A stretch of 13,006 bases of DNA from Methylococcales bacterium (lineage in GTDB: Bacteria; Pseudomonadota; Gammaproteobacteria; Methylococcales; Methylomonadaceae): NCBI GenBank assembly GCA_023144875.1, contig JAGLEW010000063.1, positions 1 through 13,006 on the forward strand. The letters run 5' to 3'. A program made the position numbers and the translations under genes. Shown here piece after piece: positions 1 to 6,092 of the stretch. Position 1 is the first letter of the stretch, and each line of letters begins with the position of its first letter. A model generated the notes under the pieces. The model had not been told where the DNA came from. It saw only the letters and a list, made by a program, of their open reading frames with translations, and searched no databases.

Positions 1-728
1 AACGGATAGCCATTTTCAGGGCGAATACGTTCCCCATTTTGATACAAGGCAATTATGCAATCATCCAACGCTTTTTCCAGTGGCAAACTAATATTCATCA
101 AGGACGCATCTGCCCCTTCGGCAACCAACCATTTTGCCCGGCCTTTTATTTTAGCTTCATTTAATAGTAAACGTAACGGCACACCTGTCCATTCACTGCA
201 CGAAGCCATGCCATGAAAATACCCTAGTTTGGTTTGAATCGGTTTTTTTCGCCAGCCCGCATTACTATTACCGCCACATTCGATAAAACAAAAACAAGAG
301 GTCATCGGATAGCGTAGTAAATCGTCAACCTCAAACAATAATGATTGATTGACCAGTCCGTGAATTAAAAGCTGATGTTGTTTCGGGTCAATCGTCGGCA
401 CGCCGTTGTGATGCCGTTCAAAATGCAAACCATTGGGGGTAATCGTTCCCTCCAAATCTTGCAAAGGTGTCCATGAAACCCCGTTACCATCCGCCATACT
501 ATTGCCCATTGTCCAACGAATAGTTTGACGTTCATGTTCAGACGGTACACCATAATTTGAAAACGGTTCACCTGCTATTTTTGACGCTTCAGGGCGAATA
601 AGCTCGCTATTTGCCAACGCATCAGTGCTTAAGACGACGGCTGAAATGGTTAGCCCTTTTTTTAAAAATAACCGCCGATCCAATAAACCACCGCCTGCAA
701 TAGGGGTTAAATCTTGTTTATTTTTCAT
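1..728 (-). CDS. soxC: SoxC-type sulfane/sulfite dehydrogenase, molybdopterin subunit (3' part missing)
   Basis: Not an annotated long frame, but it translates without a stop from ATG at 728 to the left edge (242 codons; the family is about 420-430 aa, so the C-terminal part is outside). The N-terminus carries a twin-arginine signal (LLDRRLFLKKG, RR at 18-19, then a hydrophobic stretch to about 37), so export to the periplasm by Tat is expected. The sulfite-oxidase fold follows: FIECGGNSNAGW with Cys151 as the likely molybdenum ligand, then HGMASCSEWTGVPL (172-185), AEGAD (203-207) and the highly typical ALDDCIIALYQNGE with RPENGYP (220-242). SoxC works with a cytochrome c (SoxD) in oxidation of sulfane sulfur in the Sox pathway; a related sulfite dehydrogenase role is possible. 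A partner gene would lie to the left. The start is 8 nt beyond the higA stop, with a weak GAG Shine-Dalgarno overlapping that stop. The family assignment is strong; the exact substrate is not settled. Confidence 0.88.
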   Translation of the reverse strand, partial: MKNKQDLTPIAGGGLLDRRLFLKKGLTISAVVLSTDALANSELIRPEASKIAGEPFSNYGVPSEHERQTIRWTMGNSMADGNGVSWTPLQDLEGTITPNGLHFERHHNGVPTIDPKQHQLLIHGLVNQSLLFEVDDLLRYPMTSCFCFIECGGNSNAGWRKKPIQTKLGYFHGMASCSEWTGVPLRLLLNEAKIKGRAKWLVAEGADASLMNISLPLEKALDDCIIALYQNGERIRPENGYP

Positions 729-739
729 GAGAATTCTCA
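728..739. repeat. Perfect 12-bp palindrome between higA and soxC
   Basis: TGAGAATTCTCA reads the same on both strands. It contains the higA stop codon (737-739), the whole 8-nt gap and the first base of the soxC start codon. It could be an operator, could sequester the soxC translation start in a small RNA hairpin, or be chance. No flanking extension of the symmetry is seen. Confidence 0.35.
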
Positions 740-1030
740 GGTAGTCGCAAAATTAACGGGATGAATATTACTAAGATTTATGCGTTTTTTTACATGCCAA
801 AGATCATAATTATCTTGCATTAATAACCAGCTTTCAGGCGTTCGACCGATAGCTTTAGATAACCGTAATGCCATTTCTGGTGAAATCGCACTTTGCCCTT
901 TTAAAAGACGATTTAAAGTAGAGGGAGCTACACCCAATTGTTTCGCTAAATAACGACCGCTAAAACTTGATGGTTTTAAGTAAACGTCATTAATAAATTT
1001 ACCAGGGTGAGGTGGGTTATGCATAGTCAT
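737..1030 (-). CDS. higA: HigA-type antitoxin, XRE-family DNA-binding protein
   Basis: A 97-aa protein beginning MTMHNPPHPGKF, the signature opening of the HigA/VapI antitoxin family. A helix-turn-helix follows (about 25-70), with AKQLGVAPSTLNRLLKG containing the recognition helix and ISPEMALRLSKAIGRTPESWLLMQ closing the domain. HigA neutralises the HigB mRNA interferase by direct binding and represses its own operon. Its ATG overlaps the higB stop by one base (TAATG), and a good Shine-Dalgarno GAGGA (1040-1044) lies 9 nt before it. That favours the ATG at 1030 over the one at 1024. Toxin-first order is usual for higBA, unlike most toxin-antitoxin pairs. The C-terminal tail (LSNIHPVNFATT) is longer than the core HTH and unremarkable. 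The family call is secure; activity is inferred. Confidence 0.9.
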   Translation of the reverse strand: MTMHNPPHPGKFINDVYLKPSSFSGRYLAKQLGVAPSTLNRLLKGQSAISPEMALRLSKAIGRTPESWLLMQDNYDLWHVKKRINLSNIHPVNFATT

Positions 1031-1308
1031 TAGTGATAGTCCTCATAATTTAAAATATACGCATTGCCATCAATAAACTCAAACGTAACACGCCAATTAC
1101 CGTTTACTCTGATGGACCAAATTCCCGCACGACTTCCCTTTAATGAATGCAATTTAAAACCAGGTAAGTCAAGATCCTCAATTATTTGCGCAGTGTCTAT
1201 CGCAACAAGTTGCATTCTAAGTTTGCGTTGATACTTTACCTGAATCCCAGAGGTTTTACCCGATTCAAAATAGTTTTTTAGCCCTTTATGTTTAAAGGAT
1301 TTAATCAT
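1030..1308 (-). CDS. higB: HigB-type toxin, RelE-superfamily mRNA interferase
   Basis: A 92-aa protein from the start chosen here. It begins MIKSFKHKGLKNYFE and ends GIWSIRVNGNWRVTFEF...AYILNYEDYH, the standard start and end of the HigB/RelE 'killer' family. Family members cleave mRNA, usually on the ribosome. The middle region (IEDLDLPGFKLHSLKG) and the basic residues of the beta-sheet (R77 and R82 in SIRVNGNWRV) match the family. A longer frame reaches back to ATG at 1356, but those 16 extra residues fall inside the sgaA terminator hairpin and are absent from the family, so the ATG at 1308 is preferred. No clear Shine-Dalgarno precedes it, which fits a very short leader from the candidate promoter just upstream. 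The stop overlaps the higA start. Confidence 0.9.
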   Translation of the reverse strand: MIKSFKHKGLKNYFESGKTSGIQVKYQRKLRMQLVAIDTAQIIEDLDLPGFKLHSLKGSRAGIWSIRVNGNWRVTFEFIDGNAYILNYEDYH

Positions 1309-1317
1309 AGATTGAAC

Positions 1318-1347
1318 AGTATAGTGTGATGTGTGTAATTCTTTAAA
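1318..1347 (-). promoter_or_regulatory. Candidate sigma70 promoter of higBA with operator-like dyad
   Basis: On the minus strand TTTAAA (1347-1342) is followed after 18 nt by TATACT (1323-1318), 4/6 and 5/6 matches to consensus. The expected start point is only about 3-5 nt before the higB ATG at 1308, so the transcript would be almost leaderless. An imperfect dyad, ACAgTATAgTGT (1316-1327), covers the -10 box and is a plausible HigA/HigBA operator, as autorepression is usual in this family. Motif reading only. Confidence 0.4.
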
Positions 1348-1377
1348 ACAGGGCAAATAAAATCACTTATTTACCCT
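1345..1377 (-). terminator. Rho-independent terminator of sgaA
   Basis: On the minus strand AGGGTAAATAA (1377-1367), a 6-nt loop GTGATT and TTATTTGCCCT (1360-1350) form an 11-bp stem with one G-U pair. It is followed by GTTTT (1349-1345). It begins 7 nt after the sgaA stop codon. The run of Us is short, so some read-through into higBA is possible. Confidence 0.75.
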
Positions 1378-1384
1378 TGAAAAA

Positions 1385-2551
1385 TTAGCCTGCGGTTGAG
1401 CGGTAATATTCAACAGCCGCACCGACACCACTGCCTGCTTGAATATCATAACCGCAATCTAATAGCGCCATTTCAACCCCTGCAATCGTGCCTAACATCG
1501 ACACATCATTCATATCACCAATATGACCAATACGAAAGACTTTTCCCGCCAGTTCAGTTAAGCCCGCGCCTAATGAAATATTATACTTATTATAAGCAAC
1601 CCCAATGACTTGGGCGGCATCCTTACCTTCGGGTACGACGACGGCGGAAACGGTATCCGATTCAAAGCCCTCATGCGCGCATAATTTCAAACCCCATGCC
1701 GCAATCGCTAAACGACAACCTTCCCCCAAACGGTGATGACGGGCGTAGACATTTTCCATGCCTTCCTCTAATAATAATTCTAAGGATTTTTTCAAACCGT
1801 GAATCATGGGGGTAGACGGCGTATAAGGGGTGTATCCATTGGCATTTTGCGCCATTTGATCACCCAAATCTAAAAAGCAACGCGGGTAGGTCGAGGTTTT
1901 GGTCATCTCCAACGCTTTTTGACTAAAGGCAAGAATCGCCGCGCCCGCAGGTAACATAAAGCCTTTTTGAGAACCACTGATTGAAGCATCTACCCCCCAG
2001 TCGTCCATTTTAAATTCAAGGCTGGCAATGGAGCTAACCCCGTCCACAAATAACAAGGCAGGATGGCTTGAAGCGTCCATTGCGTTACGAACGCCCAGAA
2101 TATCACTGGTGACACCCGTAGCCGTTTCATTATGTGTGGCTAAAACCGCTTTAATCTCATGATTAACATCGTCTTTTAAACGGGCTTCTAAATGATTAAC
2201 AGGAATGCCTTTTCCCCATTCGACTTCATGTACTTCAACATCAAAGCCCAAGCGTTTTGCCATGCTCATCCATAAATGACCAAATTGACCGAAACGATAA
2301 ATAATAACTTTATCGCCCGCATTTAAGGTGTTGGTTAACGCAATTTCCCACCCTGCAGTGCCTGTGGCGGGAAATACAAACGTTTGCCCTGTTTCGGTTC
2401 TAAAAACTTTTTTTAATTCTTCTAAAACAGGTTTGAATAATTTTGGAAAATCGGGGGAACGATGATCTTCCATGGGGACGTGCATCGCGCTTAAAATTTC
2501 GTGTGGAACGTTCGTAGGACCTGGAATGGATAAATGATTGCGACCTGCCAT
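1385..2551 (-). CDS. sgaA: Serine--glyoxylate aminotransferase
   Basis: A 388-aa class V PLP aminotransferase that transfers the amino group of L-serine to glyoxylate, giving hydroxypyruvate and glycine (EC 2.6.1.45). This is a step of the methylotrophic serine cycle and of photorespiratory-type glyoxylate metabolism; the enzyme is cytosolic. Visible landmarks are SIPGPTNVP at the N-terminus, ATGTAGWE (62-69) for phosphate binding, HNETATGV (140-147), FVDGVSSI with Asp170 contacting the PLP ring nitrogen, SGSQKGF with Lys196 as the Schiff-base lysine, and FRIGHIG with Arg340 for the substrate carboxylate. Length is normal for the family. The start has a Shine-Dalgarno AAAGG (2561-2565) 9 nt upstream. 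It is monocistronic judging from the terminator just after it, and divergent from the pel operon. Alanine-glyoxylate activity is possible for this family, but the serine type fits better. Confidence 0.92.
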   Translation of the reverse strand: MAGRNHLSIPGPTNVPHEILSAMHVPMEDHRSPDFPKLFKPVLEELKKVFRTETGQTFVFPATGTAGWEIALTNTLNAGDKVIIYRFGQFGHLWMSMAKRLGFDVEVHEVEWGKGIPVNHLEARLKDDVNHEIKAVLATHNETATGVTSDILGVRNAMDASSHPALLFVDGVSSIASLEFKMDDWGVDASISGSQKGFMLPAGAAILAFSQKALEMTKTSTYPRCFLDLGDQMAQNANGYTPYTPSTPMIHGLKKSLELLLEEGMENVYARHHRLGEGCRLAIAAWGLKLCAHEGFESDTVSAVVVPEGKDAAQVIGVAYNKYNISLGAGLTELAGKVFRIGHIGDMNDVSMLGTIAGVEMALLDCGYDIQAGSGVGAAVEYYRSTAG

Positions 2552-2590
2552 ATTAAAAAACCTTTAGTTGGAAGTGAAATAAATGACCTA

Positions 2591-2619
2591 TATATAAAGT
2601 CAGAACATGAAGTGTGCCA
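2591..2619 (-). promoter_or_regulatory. Candidate sigma70 promoter of sgaA
   Basis: On the minus strand TGGCAC (2619-2614), 17 nt, TATATA (2596-2591), which would start transcription about 30 nt before the sgaA ATG. The -35 is weak. TGGCAC recalls a sigma54 -24 element, but no matching -12 GC follows at the required distance. Confidence 0.28.
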
Positions 2620-2773
2620 GATAAGCGCAAAATCGGCAAGTATCAACGTCATCAACATACGATATTTCGCGTTAAATAAAATAACAAGATTCTATCGTCT
2701 TCGTTTCTGAGCTAATACTATAAAATTACGCCTCTAAATTTTGCCTAATAATGCGAAATTTTATTTTTAGTCT

Positions 2774-2812
2774 ATAATGAGGCGGTTGGGCTTTAGGTTC
2801 ATTGCCTCTTAT
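2774..2812 (+). other. Possible stem-loop in the sgaA-pelC intergenic region
   Basis: ATAATGAGGC (2774-2783) pairs with GCCTCTTAT (2804-2812) with one bulged base and a 20-nt loop. No T-run follows, so it is not a terminator on the plus strand. It could be an operator or part of a leader RNA, but may be chance in AT-rich DNA. Confidence 0.2.
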
Positions 2813-2891
2813 CGTCAATTAACACTAAAAATGTTTATTTTGAGCTTAATCTGGCTTTATAAAAACAAGAATCAACCCTTGTGTAATAATC

Positions 2892-2920
2892 TTGAAAGTT
2901 AGATAATGTTGATTGATAAT
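2892..2920 (+). promoter_or_regulatory. Candidate sigma70 promoter of the pel operon
   Basis: TTGAAA (2892-2897), 17 nt, GATAAT (2915-2920): 4/6 to 5/6 matches to consensus at ideal spacing. It would leave a leader of about 215 nt before pelC. This is the best-spaced pair I see on the plus strand of the region, but AT-rich DNA yields such matches by chance. Confidence 0.3.
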
Positions 2921-3143
2921 AGATTTGAGAACACCATCACAATTAAATCCATATTCTAATAAATAATGCTACCAACACCTGATTATTAAGCAATCAGACT
3001 GTTTCTATATCTATAAAATTGCTATAGTCCTCAATAAGTTATGAGGTTAAGTGTCTATCTTAAATGCTAAGCATTTCAATTTCACCAAACATTTTAGTTG
3101 TATCTTTTTTTAAATTTTTCATGCCCTGTTTGCGAGTCAACCT

Positions 3144-3707
3144 ATGCCTTTAAAACCTACTTTCGTATTATTTCGCCCTATTTTTCATAAATTATTACTT
3201 CTGATATCGGTAATGGTTCTGAGCAGTTGCTCTGTTTATGAAATACAAAAAACAACGCCATTCAAAAATTCGGCTCAATGGGTGATTTTACCGTTTATTA
3301 ATCATTCTGATACCCCCGAAGCGGGGGAGCGAGCGCTCGATATTGCCACGACATTATTACGTTCTAAAAAAAGAATGAATGGCTTAGCAACGTATATTGT
3401 AGAAGAAGGTGACGATCAAAGCTTGCCCGAGTTAGATCAGAAAAAAACGCTGTTACAGGCAAAAAAATGGGCCGTTGATAAAAAATATCAATTTGCAGTG
3501 AGCGGCAGCATTCAAGAATGGCGTTATAAAAGTGGTTTGGATGCAGAACCTGCGGTAGGAGTTACTTTAACGGTAACGGATTTAACAACAGACAGAGTTG
3601 TTTGGTCGGCATCGGGTTCTAAAACAGGTTGGGGACGTGAGAGTGTGAGCGGCGTTGCGCATAAGCTAATGTCGACTTTAATTGATGGCTTAATATTTTC
3701 GGAGTAA
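3144..3707 (+). CDS. pelC: PelC, outer-membrane lipoprotein of Pel export
   Basis: A 187-aa lipoprotein. The N-terminal signal (hydrophobic about 17-26) ends in the lipobox LSSC with Cys29 as the lipidated residue; Ser30 at +2 fits outer-membrane sorting. The mature part has the PelC-type pattern: WVILPFINHSDTPEAGERA (46-64), then a C-terminal GSIQEWRYKSGL (121-132) and a strand pair ending VVWSASGSKTGWGRESVSG. In Pseudomonas aeruginosa PelC forms a dodecameric ring under the outer membrane that funnels the cationic polymer to PelB. It is the first gene of the operon here; in P. aeruginosa pelA and pelB precede it. The Shine-Dalgarno is weak (GAG at 3134-3136). An ATG at 3121 is out of frame and stops quickly. 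pelD follows after 4 nt. Confidence 0.88.
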   Translation: MPLKPTFVLFRPIFHKLLLLISVMVLSSCSVYEIQKTTPFKNSAQWVILPFINHSDTPEAGERALDIATTLLRSKKRMNGLATYIVEEGDDQSLPELDQKKTLLQAKKWAVDKKYQFAVSGSIQEWRYKSGLDAEPAVGVTLTVTDLTTDRVVWSASGSKTGWGRESVSGVAHKLMSTLIDGLIFSE

Positions 3708-3711
3708 GACG

Positions 3712-5082
3712 ATGTTACGAGAAGATTACATCGCTAAACGAAATCCAAAGCAGTTGATGCCAATGGTTGAAACAATTATTTTAACCATTTTAGGGATTTT
3801 TTTAGGCTTTTTATTTACGCCAACGCTTAATTTTTTTACTACTTATGGCTTTTCATGGATTGTTATCGGCCCTTTTTTAGCGGGACTTCGATACGGGTTT
3901 GCTTATGCCATCAACAGTACCTTATTAGTGATTGCAGTGATGGGTGGGCTCTATCGCTATTATTACCCTGATTGGGATATGTTGGCCTTTATTCCCACCA
4001 TGTTAGGCATTTTTTTTATCAGCATAACCGCTGGAGAGTTTCGTAATTATTCCGAGCGAAAAATAAAGCAATTACAAGTTTCGTTTAACTATACCGATCA
4101 ACGCTTAGGTGAAGTAACCAATGCCTTTAATCTTCTTAAAATATCACACGAACGGTTAGCGCAACAAACCGCCTCTAAAAGTACCCTAAGAGACAGTTTA
4201 TTGGTCGTACGTGAACACGTCATGCGGGCAAAAACAGCGGGGGCTGATCTCAATGCGTTAATTTTGCGTGTTTTTTCAGATTATGGCTCAATTCAACAGG
4301 CAGGTGTTTATACGTTAGATCATTCTGGTCATTTTAATAACACTCCCATCGCCTCTATCGGTGGAGAATTTAAGGTGAATCCAAAAGATTTATTATTGCA
4401 AAAAACGCTGACAACATTACAAACTACGATGTTGAAACCCAGTTTATCCACCGAAAAAGAATACAGTGACTTATTACTGCTCGTGATTCCAATTGTGGAT
4501 GTGTTTGGAAAAGTGTGGGGGATTGTATTAGTCAATAAAATGCCTTTTAGAGCGTTTAGAGCCGATAACATCAACTTACTGTCTGTCTTAGGCGGTCATA
4601 TTGCTGACTTAATTAGCATGGTGCAATTTGATGACTACGTCGTTAAAAATACTGATTTACAATATTTTATTTTACAAACCAAACGTTGTATTGATGATGC
4701 AAAAGCCTATTCACAAGCCAGTTCTTTAGTCGGCATACATATTACCAATAACAAAGAATCGGATGAAATTTCCCATTCAATTATGAGCTCCCAACGCGGA
4801 CTTGATAGCGCATGGAATGTTAAAAACAATATAGGTCAACAATGTATTTTTGTGCTCTTACCATTGACGGATTTTAATGGTGTTGAAGGTTATAAACTTC
4901 GATTACAACAAATGTTGGAGCAAAATTATGGCTACCAAAATTTGGCGGCCGCCGAAGTGATGCTTTACAAGAAAAACCTTGTGCATTACGCCACATTACA
5001 GGAGTTAATGTTTAGTTTATTTGAATTGATGAACATTAATGAAAGTCTTTTAGTACACCAAAATTATGGGCAAAAAGGATGA
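3712..5082 (+). CDS. pelD: PelD, inner-membrane c-di-GMP receptor of Pel synthesis
   Basis: 456 aa, against about 455 in P. aeruginosa. Four membrane segments (about 18-35, 37-58, 61-82, 88-108) are followed by a probable coiled linker (115-155), a GAF domain (about 158-305) and a degenerate GGDEF domain (about 312-450). The GGDEF active-site motif is absent, so it should not make c-di-GMP. The inhibitory-site motif is present as R362-G-L-D365, with another Arg at 397. These match the known c-di-GMP ligands R367, D370 and R402 of P. aeruginosa PelD at a constant offset of 5. R160 may match the fourth ligand R161. Binding of c-di-GMP to PelD switches on polymer synthesis post-translationally. 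A good GGAG (3701-3704) sits 7 nt before the ATG, overlapping the end of pelC. It overlaps pelE by 4 nt (ATGA). Confidence 0.93.
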   Translation: MLREDYIAKRNPKQLMPMVETIILTILGIFLGFLFTPTLNFFTTYGFSWIVIGPFLAGLRYGFAYAINSTLLVIAVMGGLYRYYYPDWDMLAFIPTMLGIFFISITAGEFRNYSERKIKQLQVSFNYTDQRLGEVTNAFNLLKISHERLAQQTASKSTLRDSLLVVREHVMRAKTAGADLNALILRVFSDYGSIQQAGVYTLDHSGHFNNTPIASIGGEFKVNPKDLLLQKTLTTLQTTMLKPSLSTEKEYSDLLLLVIPIVDVFGKVWGIVLVNKMPFRAFRADNINLLSVLGGHIADLISMVQFDDYVVKNTDLQYFILQTKRCIDDAKAYSQASSLVGIHITNNKESDEISHSIMSSQRGLDSAWNVKNNIGQQCIFVLLPLTDFNGVEGYKLRLQQMLEQNYGYQNLAAAEVMLYKKNLVHYATLQELMFSLFELMNINESLLVHQNYGQKG

Positions 5083-6080
5083 CTACAAACCACTTTTTTT
5101 ATAAATCTATGCTGTGGCTGTTATTAATAGCCGCCTTTTCAGTACAGCTAATAAGTGTGTATTTTTTGAGTTTGCAAAATATCGAATACGCCTTATTGTT
5201 TCATTTGGGCAGTGCCTGTTTATTTCCTTACTCTTTATGGAAATTAATGCCTAAAAAGTTTGAAAATGAACGATCAATTACTCTTTTATTATTTCTGATT
5301 TGCGCTTTGATCCCTTTTGTATCAGGAATTGGCTTATTAGTATGCTTTACCTTGAGTGCCTATTTTTCAAAAACAACCACTGTTGATGTGATTGAAAATA
5401 TTCATATGGAAGCATTGCCTGATGATATTTTAGAAAACTTGAAGTTATCACAATATAACGGCAGTAGTCTGCAAGCAATATTAGATATGTCAGACTCGGA
5501 AGACAATCGCATGCAGGCCGTTCTTAAAACCCGTCAAATGAGTGATCAAGAAGCCATTCCTATTTTAAAACGGGCATTACTTGACCCTGTGGATGAGGTG
5601 CGATTATTAGCGTATTCAATGTTGGATAAAAAAGAAAAATTTATTGATACTTTGATCCGTTCTTATTCGCAAAATTTAGGTGAAAAATCCTCAAAAGAAG
5701 ACTCTATTATTCATTTTAAATTAGCCGAATGTTATTGGGAGTTATCGTATTTAGGCTTGGTGCAAGGCAAAGCGCAAACACATGTTTTAAATAACGCCTA
5801 TAAGCATATTCAAACTACCTTAAAAGAAACCATTGATAATGCCGAAGCCTATTTTTTACAAGCGCGGATTGCCTTAGTCTTGGATTTATTTAAAGTCGCT
5901 GAAAAATCGTTATCACACGCCTTATTAGGCGGTATGAGTAAAACCCGTATTGCGCCGTATCAAGCAGAGCTTGCGTTTATGACCCGTGATTTTGATCAAG
6001 TCAGTCATCATGTAAAAGCCGTGGATGAAAATACCAAGAAAAATGCAGTCGTCGCTGAAATGTTAGAGCAATGGGCTTAA
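5079..6080 (+). CDS. pelE: PelE, membrane/TPR scaffold of the Pel synthase complex
   Basis: 333 aa, close to the roughly 330 aa of known PelE. Hydrophobic segments at about 10-30, 35-54 and 66-94 anchor it in the inner membrane. The rest is a cytoplasmic helical-repeat region: a HEAT-like stretch around 142-182 (AIPILKRALLDPVDEVRLLAY), then TPR-like helices from about 200 to 320 (for example HVLNNAYKHIQTTLKETI and EAYFLQARIALVLDLFKVAE). In P. aeruginosa PelE binds PelD and helps recruit PelF to PelDG. PelE is the least conserved of the synthase subunits, so the call rests on position as much as sequence: between pelD (4-nt overlap) and pelF (12-nt gap), correct length and layout. Translation is probably coupled to pelD, since no well-spaced Shine-Dalgarno is seen. 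Confidence 0.85.
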   Translation: MTTNHFFYKSMLWLLLIAAFSVQLISVYFLSLQNIEYALLFHLGSACLFPYSLWKLMPKKFENERSITLLLFLICALIPFVSGIGLLVCFTLSAYFSKTTTVDVIENIHMEALPDDILENLKLSQYNGSSLQAILDMSDSEDNRMQAVLKTRQMSDQEAIPILKRALLDPVDEVRLLAYSMLDKKEKFIDTLIRSYSQNLGEKSSKEDSIIHFKLAECYWELSYLGLVQGKAQTHVLNNAYKHIQTTLKETIDNAEAYFLQARIALVLDLFKVAEKSLSHALLGGMSKTRIAPYQAELAFMTRDFDQVSHHVKAVDENTKKNAVVAEMLEQWA

Positions 6081-6092
6081 AAGGATAAAAAT

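Larger units (their letters stand above)
2552..3143. other. Divergent intergenic region between sgaA and pelC
   Basis: 592 bp, very AT-rich, separating two divergent transcription units. I find no credible coding frame; the longest idea, ATG at 2831, stops after 23 codons without a Shine-Dalgarno. It contains the promoter candidates listed separately, a TATAAT at 2773-2778 with no -35 partner, an imperfect dyad AAATTTTGC/GCGAAATTT (2736-2744 and 2753-2761), a hairpin at 2774-2812, and a short hairpin CTGATT/AATCAG (2979-2984 and 2992-2997). Its length, compared with 4-12 nt gaps inside the operon, suggests that most of the pel control signals lie here. Confidence 0.6.

Noticed and set aside
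365..571. Minus-strand frame of 68 codons
   Set aside because: It lies in a different frame wholly within the clear soxC coding sequence and its product resembles nothing.
1309..1356. Longer HigB start at 1356
   Set aside because: The additional 16 codons overlap the terminator hairpin, are not found in the HigB family, and MIKSFKHKGL at 1308 is the normal family start.
1396..1608. Plus-strand frame of 70 codons opposite sgaA
   Set aside because: Antisense shadow of a well-conserved enzyme gene; no Shine-Dalgarno or family features.
2814..2823. GTCAATTAAC as a FleQ-type box for pel regulation
   Set aside because: Only a half-site resembles the Pseudomonas FleQ consensus and no second half is present; such strings are common in AT-rich DNA.
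2831..2902. Small peptide of 23 codons upstream of pelC
   Set aside because: No Shine-Dalgarno and no recognisable signal; chance frame.
2552..3143. c-di-GMP riboswitch in the pel leader
   Set aside because: I looked for the conserved GEMM-I core strings on the plus strand and did not find them; the dyads present are short and unlike that fold.
4329..4574. Minus-strand frame of 81 codons opposite pelD
   Set aside because: Antisense shadow inside the GAF domain region of pelD.
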